Origin: Lycorma delicatula
Lineage: Eukaryota; Arthropoda; Insecta; Hemiptera; Fulgoridae
Length of the DNA stretch: 64,000 nucleotides
Direction: 5' to 3'
NCBI RefSeq assembly: GCF_047948215.1
Contig: NC_134463.1
Span: 101,410,657-101,474,656 of the forward strand
In this document: positions 36,546-47,985 of the stretch, one piece after another
Position numbering within the stretch: position 1 is the first letter of the stretch
Layout of the letters: each line of letters opens with the position of its first letter
Notes under the pieces: generated by a model
Seen by the model: only the letters and a program-made list of their open reading frames with translations
Databases searched by the model: none
What the model was told of the DNA's origin: nothing
Program-made: the position numbers and the translations under genes

Positions 36546-37030
36546 TTATTGGATTTTTTGCTGAATAATCAAAAATGAAAAAGAAACAATCATACAGAAA
36601 AAAGAAAGGTAGCATGAAGAAATATATCTCAAAAAACGACACGAATATGAAGAACAAGAAAATGTTAAGAACAAGGGAAGAATAAAAAAATTAAGAGAAG
36701 GTGGTAAATTTAAAGAAGAAAATGTTAAAACCAAAGAAAGAATAAAATGATTGAGAAAACGATGAATATAAACAGAGAGAAAATTAAGATCAGAAGAATT
36801 ATATCAAGACAATGAGCGATTAAATGATTGGCAACAAAAGCAAATAAACGAAATGATGATCAACTCCAACTTGGAGAGAATATTGTCCGACAATATCAGA
36901 GGAGGAATGAACTAAAAGATTTGAATTTTTTACAATTTGTTAAAGATCGGGCATGTATAACTCAGCGTATATCTTTTTCTAATGAAGATCTACTTTTCAG
37001 TCAACGTGTAGTTAACTTTAATGTAGATAA
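36546..37030 (+). pseudogene. Possible worn coding remnant with Lys/Arg/Glu-rich 20-residue repeats
   Basis: A purine-rich stretch translates in one frame with few stops as repeated units, for example EENVKNKGRIKKLRE and KEENVKTKERIK, then RKLRSEELYQDNERLNDWQQ. A second frame (36828-37052) adds GENIVRQYQRRNELKDLNFL, then QFVKDRACITQRISFSNEDL, before a SINE-2 insertion cuts it. Tandem K/R/E-rich units of this kind occur near the N-terminus of some Helitron and other transposon proteins, but no diagnostic motif follows. It could equally be low-complexity purine DNA. I do not name it. Confidence 0.3.
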
Positions 37031-37032
37031 TT

Positions 37033-37187
37033 GCCGGCCTCCGTGGCGCTAGTGGTAGAGTCTCGGGTTTCATCCGGAGGTCCTGGGTTCGAATCCCGGT
37101 CAGGCGTGGCATTTTCACACGCTAATTGTCATTCATCTCATCGTTTGAAGCAATACCTAATTGTGTTCTCGGAGGTTAAAAAAAAAA
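37033..37187 (+). mobile_element. SINE-2, tRNA-derived, near full length
   Basis: It starts GCCGGCCTCCGTGGCGCTAG. The A box TGGCGCTAGTGG (about 37045-37056) and a canonical B box GGTTCGAATCC (37086-37096) are both intact, and the T-arm around the B box can pair (CTGGG with CCCGG). A short body (GTGGCATTTTCACACGCTAA onwards) ends in an A run at about 37178-37187. The attached body and A tail make it a SINE rather than a working tRNA gene. A reverse copy lies at 51553-51644. Confidence 0.93.
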
Positions 37188-37334
37188 TTCCAGGATAATT
37201 AAATAAAATTAAACCAAAAATATCATGATTCTAAATTATAATGTTCAGTTACTATTAAATAATCAGATGTTTTAACAAATCTATTACATATACACATATG
37301 TAATAATACCTATTAAATTACACATACATATTTT

Positions 37335-37960
37335 TAAAAGTGCATAAAATTTTATTTCACTAATAACTTATGATTTTTCCTTCATTTATTTTTATTTTTA
37401 TTATTGAATTATTATTTATTGTTGAGAAGTTTTTACAATCACGGGTTAACAATTATTAATAAATCAATATATTTAAATTTAAAAAAATGAATTAAAAAAA
37501 AAGAAATGAAGTCTGATTCGAACCGATGTGCCTTCCCTTGTAAGATTCAGATATTTCATTAAACATTTTATTTGGCTATAACTCTGGAACCAATGAAAAT
37601 AAGACCACTTATGATGTATCGTTGAAAAGCTCTCAATGAGGGCTTATTACTGCAGTTAAGAATAAGTAAAAAAATCCAACGTTTTGGAGATTTAGGGCTT
37701 TTTTGAACACTTTTGTTTCAATCGATTGCAATCAAAAAATGGAGGTGCACAACAAGGTGTTATAACAGTCCTAAATCCAAAATTTCAACATCCTACGGGA
37801 TGTACGGTATGTACGTACGTACAGACGTCACCGCACAGACCACACCGAAACTAGTCAAAATGGATTCAGGGATGGTCAAAAAAGATATTTCCGTTGAAAT
37901 CTGAAAACCGAATTTTTCGCTATCCCAATACTTCCTTTACTTCGTACAAGGAATAAAAAT
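37335..37960 (+). repeat. Foldback-family repeat, copy d (longest)
   Basis: This is the most complete copy of the family seen at 30-31 kb. It runs from the ATAAAATTTTATTTCA block through the AT core (37444-37479), a B-box-like GATTCGAACCGATGTG (about 37511), CTCTGGAACCAATGAAA, a middle block with CGATTGCAATCAAAAAATGG, and ATGGATTCAGGGATGGTCAA, to ACTTCGTACAAGGA at the right end. It is non-coding. Its class is not known to me. Confidence 0.85.
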
Positions 37961-38626
37961 GTTGTTGTATTAAGTGAATATACACAAGAGGAAAAAATAA
38001 ATAAATAAAATTAAAAATTTTTTGTTTTCCATCTTTCACATAGTCTACAAAAACAGAAAAATTATCTACTCACACAGTGGTATTAAAATACAGAAAATAC
38101 TACTATTTATTGATTTCTCTTCAATTTTGTATTCTTCAAAATCGCATTCAGTTCATTTATAAAACGTTTTACGTTAAAATTATCTATTTTTTTTTTTTTT
38201 TTGAAGATAACTATTACAGAATACTGCCTACAATTTATAAAACAAAGAACTGGACTAAAAAAGAAAAACTTGTGCACTGGATACGTGAACAGCCAGAAGC
38301 AGATAAACGGTTCGTCAATATTAATGAACGATAAGGATTCCATGTAGTTAAAGTACGCCGGGCTGTTTTTGTGGCTGACGTTGCGATGTTTTTCAGAACG
38401 AAATCGTAACGTGAAATTTGTAAAACGCTCTAAATGTATAAATCACTCCCACTATTTTAAAAAGGCAGTCGTAGGACTGGCCGAATGATGTGAAAACTTG
38501 AAATAATTAATACCGATTAGTAGTTTCTAATTATATTTAATTATTTTACTATTTCTAACTTGTGCTAATTTTATTAAAGCATATATTTAAATGATTGTAT
38601 AACAAATTGAAAAATATTAACAAGTT
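37961..38626. other. AT-rich gap
   Basis: Short open frames on both strands (about 38077-38343) show no family resemblance. Nothing else recognised. Confidence 0.45.
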
Positions 38627-38797
38627 AGTACATCAAAAATGTATTTCATATTTATATTTTATTATAATGTGTGCACGTGACACTTACATTCAACAAGCAT
38701 ATACGACATAATATTATGATTTATGTATGTATATATAATACATATACATACATAAAAAAATTTATAAAATAAACATGAAATACATTTTTGATGTACT
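38627..38797. mobile_element. MITE-like element with about 38-bp terminal inverted repeats
   Basis: The left end AGTACATCAAAAATGTATTT continues CATATTTATATTTTAT; the right end is its near-perfect reverse complement, finishing ACATTTTTGATGTACT. The whole is 171 bp and non-coding, with an AT-rich centre that also folds. Size and symmetry fit a miniature inverted-repeat transposable element. No clear target duplication is visible. Confidence 0.75.
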
Positions 38798-39235
38798 CAC
38801 TTTTTTATCCAGTATTATTCGCAAATATTATATGATACACTTACACTGAATTTAAACAATTATTATATATTTTTTTATTATTATTATTATTATTATGAGT
38901 ACATATTGAAATATTTCATATAAACAAACTCTTTGCCTTATAATAAACAAACATTTCAATGTATATATGTATTCAAGCACAACCGAGAAGCAACGTGGTA
39001 CGGCTAACTATAATTCACAATCTATCTTTACCGTACACTAATCTATACATATACCCGTGTATGGGCATGTATATTGAATGAGAGAAAGAGAGTGATAGAG
39101 AGGTAGAATTATTATGAATCACCGGCAGTTTTTTCTCCCACCTCCCATCACCTGCTACTACATATTTTACTATAAACTCACATATGCGTATATATATTCT
39201 CGCTCTATGCCTTTTTCTCTTTCATATATATTTGG
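38798..39235. other. AT-rich DNA without recognisable gene
   Basis: An (ATT)n run near 38877-38896 and a GA-rich patch near 39079-39107. No gene. Confidence 0.5.
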
Positions 39236-39364
39236 TTAGCGTCTTGCGTTACGTTACAGATTTTGATTACGAGTCAGCGATTTTTTTTTCGCATGTTCCG
39301 ATGTAAATCGTATGTATAAAAAATTGTGACACAACGCGCCTAAAGAAGTTTTCACTTCAAAAAT
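39236..39364 (+). repeat. Direct repeat D, copy 1
   Basis: About 125 bp containing TACAGATTTTGATTACGAGT, GTAAATCGTATGTA and CACAACGCGCCTAAAGAAGT. It is nearly identical to 39816-39937. Confidence 0.92.
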
Positions 39365-39815
39365 ATTTGGCTCTCATTTCGATGTAGTTGGTGATAAAAC
39401 ATAAAAAAAAGTATTACGATGCTTACAGATAAAATTTAATTGTTTAAGATTAACTCAATTAAATAGCACAGTTATGAAAATATTTTATAATCAGAAGTAA
39501 TAAATTACCGAATGTTCAATAAACATTAGTGATGGTGATGTAATAAGTTGTGCTTCACGTGTGGATGTAAATAAAACAAACGTAAGCTAGAATTTGGTAT
39601 GATAGGAATATCCCCCACTACAAGCTCTGCATAAGAAAGATTGCTATGAATCGAATCGAATCATAATTGAGAAAAATTTGGTTTTCTGTCCCCTATCCAA
39701 TTCATTGTTAAGAATCGTAAAAAGAATCGGTTTCTTCTGCAAACCGATTCTCGACTCTCTCGTTCAGTATAAAGAATCGAATCGAAGGAACGACTCGTTT
39801 ATGATTCTTCCTATT
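39365..39815. other. Segment between direct repeats D, with a nested hairpin
   Basis: At about 39723-39751 a perfect 10-bp hairpin (GAATCGGTTT paired with AAACCGATTC) lies between runs of GAATCGAATCG. An outer GAATCATAA / TTATGATTC pair brackets them (about 39657 and 39800). Confidence 0.7.
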
Positions 39816-39937
39816 ACTAGCGTTTCGTTACAGATTTTGATTACGAGTCAGCGATTTTTTTCCCCGTGTTCCCATGTAAATCGTATGTACAAATATTCTG
39901 ACACAACGCGCCTAAAGAAGTTTTCACTTCAAAAAAC
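39816..39937 (+). repeat. Direct repeat D, copy 2
   Basis: Second copy of 39236-39364, in the same orientation, 580 bp downstream. Confidence 0.92.
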
Positions 39938-42661
39938 GGACGGCAGTCGCCTCGGTAAAAGTGCACGAAATAAAAAAGTCTGCGTAAAAGGGTTTAATAA
40001 GTAATCGGAAGTATAAATGTAGATAAGTACGATTTTTATTTTACATTCAAACTACTTTAATCGTATATGATTTCTAATTTATAAATACAAATATTCTTAT
40101 AAAAAGATTTAATTAAGTTACGTCCAAAGCGAGAACACGGTTTGTAATACTAAATTATACAGGCTACTTCCTTAGGAATATACTTTAAGAAATTATTAAA
40201 TAACTGTAAGTTATTTCTTTAACGATAAATATATTTGTAAATAAGGGATTTTTATTTGCAAAACAACATAATTTATTTAAAATCGGAAGCTTTAAATATT
40301 TTGTATCGTAATTGATTGTTATCGCATAACAATGAATCTACAAAACAGAGTAAAAGAAAAAATAAATAAATAGAGAGAAAGATATATAACTGAATTATGA
40401 GTTTTAAAAGACGCTATAGTAAGTAGCAAATAAGAGAGAGAGAGAGTGAAAGAGACAGCCTGTGCGAGAGAGATGGTACATGAAAGAAAGATTGGAAGAG
40501 GGAAGATTATTTTTAGTTTATGATGACTCCATGGTACTTCGTCAGACGGTCCCGGTTTTCTTAAACTGTTAGAGCCCGTTTATTAAGTCAAACAAGATAT
40601 TTAAACATCTTACAATATAGCCACCACAACACACTCGATCTAACATTTATGTCGGTTTAAAATAATATATTAAACAATATTATATATTTTGTTTTTCTTT
40701 TAAAATAAGAACCACCGAAATGTGATAAGTGAATAAATTGTTGTTAGAATTTTATTAAATCATATATTTTCATAGATGAAATTATTTCCCGGAATTTATA
40801 AATAAATGATTTTAATTAACAAATAAAACATTCTGTATTATAAAAATTGAATACTCATTAAACTTATGAGCTTAATATTGATAAATCTATTACAACGCAA
40901 TAAACAAGAATTACATTTTTCAATTAAACACAGATCTTGTTTAATCTCATAAGATTAAAAAAAAACAACGGAAATGAATGTATGCATTTACGTATTATAT
41001 ATATATTTAATATGTACGTACGTAACTCTTTTTATATACTTTTTGTTTAAGAACTCGAATGGTTTTTTCAAGTCATACCTTTTTTTCCATTTATATCTAT
41101 TTGATATTAATTTCATTACATTAATTGCATTCTTTATCAATTATATATAATGTTTTACGTTTCAATTTTAACTACTTTAACTCAAAATTTCTGAGAGAAA
41201 ACAAATCAATCTAGTTCATTTTAAAATATTCCGCCTCAAAATTATATCTTTGCAATAAATATTAAAACATCTTCATTTTAAAATTTATCAACAATTCCCA
41301 CTAAAATCAGATTTAAAAACAATTTTTATCTTCATTGTTTTCAGACCTGACATTGTGTATAACATACAAAATTTCCACATTTTATCCCCTTCACAAAATT
41401 CAAAGTTTTTTGGTTTATTTATCAAACTTTATCATCTACCAAAAAAAAGGTCTGTTTTAGTCAACTTGTTTTTTAATCTAACTTAATTATTATCAAATTT
41501 CAAATAATTAGTTTTAATCTGTTTTTAATTGATTTTTTTATTTATTTTGTATTAATGTCGATTTAGTTCTTGTAAGCAAACCACTTCTGTGTAATGTCTC
41601 CAAAAATCTTAACAGGAAATATACAAACATATGCTTTCCTCATCTTATAATAATATTGAATTACATTTCTTTTCTGAACGCGCAATTGCTACATCTCATT
41701 TTTTTATATATATTAATTATTTTAACCTATTTTTAATTTATTTCAAAACCAACCTAAAAACTTCCTTCTGTATTTACCCAAACACCTAATTATCGTTGAA
41801 TCTATACGTATCAAAAATTAACGAAAAAATATGTTTTTCCGCGGCAATAAGAAAAAAGTTAAACGATTCTTGATGAAATAAGGTTTCATTTACACAAAGT
41901 CAAACAAAAAAGGAGTTAACTTTTAATGCACTTAATGTTTCTAACTGTTATTTACACATTTTTAATAAATTAAATTCTAATGCCTTTTTCGTTAATAAAA
42001 CCAAAATCATAATCTTATTTTTAAGTACATTTTTTTATTTAAGTCAGGTAAAATAAAAATAGAAAACGTTTTTTAATTTTTAAAAACATGCTTTTCTTAA
42101 AAAAAAGAAACGATTAATAAATAACAAAAACAAAAAAAAAACCACTCCTACTGAAAAGTAAAAATAATTTTGTTTTTAAGAAAATTACTTTAAAAAAATA
42201 TTTCCAAGTTTTGCATGACTAAAAAGAAAAACATGGGGCACGCTCTAGTTATAAAGTTGTGTATGGGAGCGCGCTACGCTTTTCTCTTCAGTCTTGCAAA
42301 ACGGAAAATTTGTTTAAAAATAATTTTCATGAAAACAAAAATACTTTTACTTTTTAGTACAATTTTTTTTGTTGAAGAAAAGCATATTTGCAAACATTTA
42401 TTTTTATTTATTTATTTTATTTTTTTAATTAAATATTTAAATTGACATGTAAGCTTTTACTTTTAGTCGTTTTAATTCTTCAGCAAACAAAAAAATATTT
42501 TTATGCAGTTTTATTCTATATTATAACCTGGAAAATTAGTTTCCATTATTGTAAATGATACCAGTTATTTATAACTAATTCAGATCGTTAGAGTACTTGT
42601 AAGGTATATTTATACTACTGTAGTTATATTAAAATCCGCTTCAACAGCCACCTTATCTTCT
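39938..42661. other. AT-rich DNA without recognisable gene
   Basis: It holds a GA-rich tract at about 40430-40475 and A/T runs. No coding or repeat family recognised. Confidence 0.5.
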
Positions 42662-43058
42662 TCTCCTTTTTTCTGTTTAGCCTCCGGAATTACAGTAAGG
42701 TATTACTTCAGAGGATGAATGAGGATAATATTTATTGATGTAAATGAAGTGTAGTCTTGTACAGTCTCAGGTCGACCGTTCCTGAGATGTTTGGTTTTTG
42801 AAATCCAACCACCAAAGAACACCGATATCCACGATCTAGTATTCAAATACGTATAAAAGTAAATAAATGCCTTTTCTAGGATTTGAACCTTAGAACTTTC
42901 TACTTCTAAGGTTTAAATCCTAGTAAAGGCAGTTACTTTTATACGGATTTGAATACTAGATCGTGGATACCGGTGTTCTTCGATGGTTGGAATTCAATTA
43001 ACCACATATATCAGGAACGGCCGACCTGAGACTGTACAAGACTACACTTCATTTACAG
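42662..43058. mobile_element. Two SINE-1 copies fused head to head (long hairpin)
   Basis: The left copy is on the minus strand (tail near 42662, body to 42895) and the right copy on the plus strand (42904-43058). Each lacks the tRNA-like head upstream of the B-box region. Arms 42740-42895 and 42904-43058 are about 90% complementary by eye and are separated by an 8-nt loop (CTTTCTAC). Around the loop 17 of 18 bases pair. Confidence 0.93.
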
Positions 43059-45143
43059 CCACCTGATCTACTAATACTGAATCGACAGTCAAAATCAAAC
43101 GGATAGCAGCTCCATTTTATCGATCCAACTACCTTCATCAAGATGTTTCTGTTACATCTCCGATAACTTTATGACACTAGTAATGGAATATTCTATGTCA
43201 CCTGACTTATTTGGGTAAAATTTCACCATTTTATGACGTCGGGAAATGTTAATTAAAGTTGCAAGATTTGAGGACGGTTGAACCATTTTAAGTGAAAGAA
43301 AATCATGTAAAAAATCATTAACGCCCAGAATGTTTACTTTGATCACAGTTCTTCATTCAGTTTATGAAATATTTTAAACAAAATTGTAAAGAAATAACAT
43401 AAATTTATAAAAAGAAAAAACATAGGTAGATCTAATTAAAATTCCATGAGTTTCCCTCATGCAATGATAATCTAATTATATAAAAACTCTTACATGCCTA
43501 AAAAACAAAAAAACGATAACGGATATAATTTTGCGTAATCACTTAATAAAATAGCTATCAGATGAATAAAACTTAACCCGGAAAGATTAAAGGCATAAAC
43601 ATTTTTAACAATTTTTACAATTGGGATTTTGACGTATTATTCAAGTACAATCAAGGAAAGAAGAAACCAACTTAAACGAGTCTGAACTTTGCAACCAATT
43701 TAAAGGTCGAATGAATTATTTAGGACTATACTTTGCAATTTATTAGATGTGTTACAAAAAGAATAAGTACTGTAAAATTGGATTATAGATAAAAAAGGAT
43801 CGATTAAGTGATGGAATCGGTGAAATTGGTTTTATTTTTTTTTTCGTTTCACTCGACATGAGAATACGTTGGATCAATCAATCACTCAAATTGCTTTTGC
43901 CAGAAAAGAAAATTCTTAATCCTTAAATTAAATTTAATTTAAAAAAAAATTAATTTAATTAAATTCTTAATTCTTCTCGCCGTAGGTAAATTCTACAATA
44001 AAGCATAAACCGTGTACATTTTTTACATTGGCATTTTAATATTATAAAAAAGTTTAAAAAATTTTTTTTTCTAAATCAGTAATATTTAAGCACGAATTTG
44101 TTGTAATAACTTATGTATATTTGATATAGGAACATTATAAAAATGTTTTAAATTGTTAAAAAGAAACTTACAATATATCTCTTTAAGTTAATTCATAAGT
44201 TATTAACAGGAACACAGTCGTTCCTTTAGTTAAATTGCTATCATTTTTTCAAATCTCAATATATAATCGCTTCAGGCTTCTTCAATCCTCAATCCTTGTT
44301 ATTTAGAAGGATATATATACATATAATTACAAGAATGAAACGGCTAAAAAAAATAAATAAAAAAAAGAACGAAAAAAAAAACAGAAAATCAAAACTTGCC
44401 TGAAATGTCTTGAAAGGTTGAATTCTAATCTAATCGTGACACAAACTCACTAGTTTTTGTTGTTTTTTTTTTTTATACACACGTACAGACACAGACACTC
44501 AAACATATATAAATATCTTATATCATATATCTAATAATTAATTCCAGCTTCAAATTAAGTCCGCCTACGTGAAAACAACCAGCCAGCACATCATAAATAC
44601 ATCTATGCGTACACACTCTCACACACCTCTGCGTTAAAAAAAAACTTCAATTTTTATTTCTTAATTTTCTTCTTTAAAGAATTAATGACTGCTCAGATAG
44701 AACTGGAAGAACACACTTACGTTGAACTCGCATAAAAATAACTTACGTTAATTAAAAGAATTTTCATTACAAAACTAAATGAAGATATCTTCTTCTTTCG
44801 ATTATTATAGTAAATTATTATTAATATTATAGACAAGTAATTAAAAAACTATTTAATTAAAAAATATCTTTAATGAATTTTTATTACACGCTTAACTAGA
44901 TAATTGAAGCTTATAATTATTTATCGAAATAAAAATACGAGTGTATATAGAAAACATCATGATGGTACGAAGAGAAAAAATCCATCTATCATTTTCTTTT
45001 TAATTTTCCAATTATTTTATAAAAATTATACACAACATTCATTATTTACAAAAAAATAATTACCAGATTTAATGGTTTTGATTGATCCTACTCTACTAAA
45101 CAACATTTGTATGTGTGTGAGTCGTCCCCCTTAGCTTAGCTCC
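43059..45143. other. AT-rich DNA without recognisable gene
   Basis: Only AT palindromes (for example near 43920-43970) and T runs. No gene seen. Confidence 0.5.
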
Positions 45144-45592
45144 GGAATGTACCGATCACTAGCGGAAATTCCCGATTCGTTGGTACATGTCGCGTGGTGT
45201 TCAGGTGTACACTTGTTTTATTATTAAAAATCGATATATCGATATATATGCGACATATATAATCTGATATAAATATGGTGCCGCGACACCCCGCTCTTTA
45301 GGCGATTCATCACGCATATGAAAAAATTTGCAAACACATCAAATTTTTAATTTGAAGCTATACCTTCCCATAATCTTACATATCACCATCAAAGCTTGTT
45401 GTCAAATCCATTCTTAAATAGCGTCCTAAAACTATTCTTTACCTTCTAGTGCGTTTAATTTAAGTGGCGTTTTAAAACTTTTTTACATATTTTTAATTCA
45501 TTTATACGATTGTTTATCTTGGTAAAATAATAAATTATAATCAAAAAGTAGACGCAGGAATGTATTAGCGGAGTATCCCGATTCGTTAGTAA
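45144..45592. repeat. Imperfect direct repeat pair flanking a CG-richer patch
   Basis: GGAATGTA, then TAGCGGAAATTCCCGATTCG, then TTGGTAC at 45144-45186 recurs as GGAATGTATTAGCGGAGTAT, CCCGATTCGTTAGTAAC at 45557-45592. Between them are TATCGATA at 45237-45244 (identical to the insect DRE motif) and GGTGCCGCGACACC. The meaning is unknown; remnants of a short LTR or other terminal repeats are possible. Confidence 0.5.
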
Positions 45593-45702
45593 CAATTTCT
45601 ACAGTTAAATGTCTAATTTAACTTTCGTTACTTCAATTTTCATTATTCAAAAAAATAAAATTTTTACAAAAGAGGTAATCGATTTTGGACACCTAATAAT
45701 TC

Positions 45703-45780
45703 CATTCCGAGACCCCGCCCGCCGGGGCAACCCGCCCGAAGGGCCTAGCTGCGAGGCGTGCCGTAGACACACCCTGCAAC
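45703..45780. other. GC-rich patch, possibly an R1-type 3' region on the minus strand
   Basis: A sharply GC-rich stretch (CCCGCCCGCCGGGGCAACCC and onwards). Its reverse complement has TGCAGGGTGTGTCTACGGC, resembling TGCAGGGTGTCTTTGTGC at the end of the R1-clade element near 55410. The similarity is short and the call tentative. Confidence 0.3.
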
Positions 45781-45792
45781 TAGTAATTTAAT

Positions 45793-46643
45793 AGCGTGTT
45801 GCATCTTTATGAAAAGAAATATCCAACGGTGCACCTCCGGTGATACCTAAGGCGTACGCGAAAGATTTACTGGAAATCAGTACATGCCGATCAACAAAAT
45901 GCGGTCTAGATTTTTAACTAATAATTTTGTTCCCGTTTCATGGAAATAAAAGTAATTTATTCAAAATATAGTTAGATTAAGTCTGACTAATAAATGCAAC
46001 TGTAATATTCAAAAAGTAATATTCAAAATTATATTTTTTTTACAATAATTATCCAAAAAGATGGAATTAATTCTCATTCTAAATCAGTTTTACTGACCCC
46101 CCCCCCCTCACGAACTAAATAACAAGGATATCTATTGATTTCTTTATTGACATGATCAAGCTGACCCGCTACTGTTTTGTCATTCTTAGGTTCTCAAGCT
46201 ACTTTCTGATGTCCAATGTTCGGTTATCAGTTAGAGAATGGTATTCCATTTTGATTTTTACAAACCGACTGTCAACGAAAATTAGTAGATTAGAATTTAA
46301 AGTTGAATATTTTATGAATAATTCGAAAGACTTATAAATTCTAATACATTTTACCTAATACTGGGTCAATCTACACTGGTTAATACTAACCGTTAAAGTA
46401 ATATTATCTTAATAAAATTTTGTAATTCTAATCAGTAATCAATTTATATTTTGTAAATGGTTTATATAACCTTAACCAAACTATTTGTGGTAGTAGTAAT
46501 CGAATAATATACAAAAGTTCTTGAAATTATACTGCGTGTGAGTTTATGTCCCTAATTTGTTTATTAATTATAATTATTGTTATTTATGGTACATTTTAAC
46601 CCGATTACTCCAGTAGAAGGATAATGAATCTGTATAGGATGTA
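45793..46643. other. Unassigned DNA
   Basis: A C run at about 46097-46106. GCACCTCCGGTGATA at about 45832 is also found near 21981, in otherwise different sequence. No gene. Confidence 0.45.
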
Positions 46644-47985
46644 TAGATGCTTATTAATTGAAACTTGTCTTAATTCATGATTTATATGATACGGAGATTA
46701 GTGAGGTTTTGAAATGCGGTAAACATTCCGCGGTCATAAGAAAGATGAAGGTTAAAATTTTGTAATGATTGGTTAGTAGTAGTTTACGCGGTTATCGGGA
46801 ATAAATGAAAAAGATGTCAATTTTTATATAGGGAGATTTTTCACGAAAAAAAACAACATATTTTAACGTTAAATTTAGTATACATGTTGAAAATTTAAAA
46901 CAATTTTCAGTCGTCAAATAATGTGCATGGAACTTGATATCGAAAAGAGTTCTATTTATTTTATTAAAATAATTTCACCACGCGGTGGTTGGATTACAGT
47001 TTTATTTTTTATTCTTTCCCTTCAGTTTTTAAGATAAAGTTTTGATTATGTCGGCAGCAAACGAAGAATTTATTTAATTTAAAAATCTTACTTCCGAAAT
47101 CGCCTCCAGAACACCTCCTCCAATATTCATGAGATATATATCAAAGAATCAAATGATCACCGATGGCCAATACAGCCATTAGCGGAAAAACATTTTGAAA
47201 CCCATGAAGTAAGGTATCATAAAAAGCAGATTTTAAAAGTTTCGTTACAATATTATCTGGTAAAAATGATTCTGCGATTATCATTTACTAATAATAATTT
47301 AAAAAAACAAATGTTAAAAATAGTTTTAAAAATCTATAAATATAAAAAGGTAATGTAATTTTTTTTAGAAAATGAAGTTTAAATTTATGTAATTGGTGAT
47401 TCTTTACATAAACAGATTAAATTTGATTTTTAAAACGAAAATAGAAAGTTTTATAAAATTAATATTGTAATAATACTTCAAAAAAACTTTTTTTTTAAAT
47501 ACTGACCTCTGAATTCAGAACCTGACACCAGATTACGATCCCTCTGTTGCAGGTAATGAGAATTAATTTTTAAAATTAAAAAATTGGTACGCCTGACTAG
47601 ATTCGAACCGAAAAACTTCCCAATGGTAAATACAGACGCTATTATTTCCCCATTGGTCTTGGAGGTGAGATTTTTAAATTAAATAAATTCTACGGTGTTA
47701 AGTTCCGTACACATATATGTGACAACTGGAGATTATTTAAAATTTTCAACTTCTATAAAAAATTTAACGTTAAAATAGGATTTTTATCAGGAAAATTTTC
47801 ACTGCTATATAAAGAGACAATATTTTTTTCATATGTTCCGGAAAACCGCGTAAACTATTAAAATATCATTACGAAATTTTAACTGTAGCTTTCTTATGAC
47901 CCCCAGAACGTTTACCGTAGTCAAACCCTACCGATATCTCTACTACATAAATCATAAATAAAAAAAGATTTAAATAAATAATCTA
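46644..47985. mobile_element. About 1.34-kb element with long inverted arms
   Basis: Arm 1 (46644-46945) and the reverse complement of arm 2 (47691-47985) align over about 300 bp at roughly 70%. Shared blocks include GATTTATRTRRTA, GCGGTAAAC/ACGGTAAAC, GGTCATAAGAAAG, TTAAAATTT, AGTTTACGCGGTT, TTTTAACGTTAAATTT and GGAACTTRA. A further shared block (AATTTATTTAATTTAAAAAT) sits at about 47067 and 47665, so arm 1 may hold a 115-bp insertion. The interior is non-coding except for a tRNA-like piece. It could be a DNA transposon with long terminal inverted repeats or an inverted duplication of one repeat. Confidence 0.75.
47585..47675 (-). mobile_element. Possible tRNA-derived SINE head (third type)
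   Basis: The minus strand has AGACCAATGGGGAAATAATA (A-box-like) and, about 45 bp on, a canonical GGTTCGAATCT B box followed by AGTCAGGCGTACCAA. It lies inside the inverted-arm element. It has no body or tail that I can define, so this is a weak call. Confidence 0.4.

Noticed and set aside
37033..37104. A functional tRNA gene
   Set aside because: The A and B boxes and a T-arm are good, but the acceptor ends pair poorly, and the sequence continues into a body and A tail that a second copy (51553-51644) shares. It is a SINE head.
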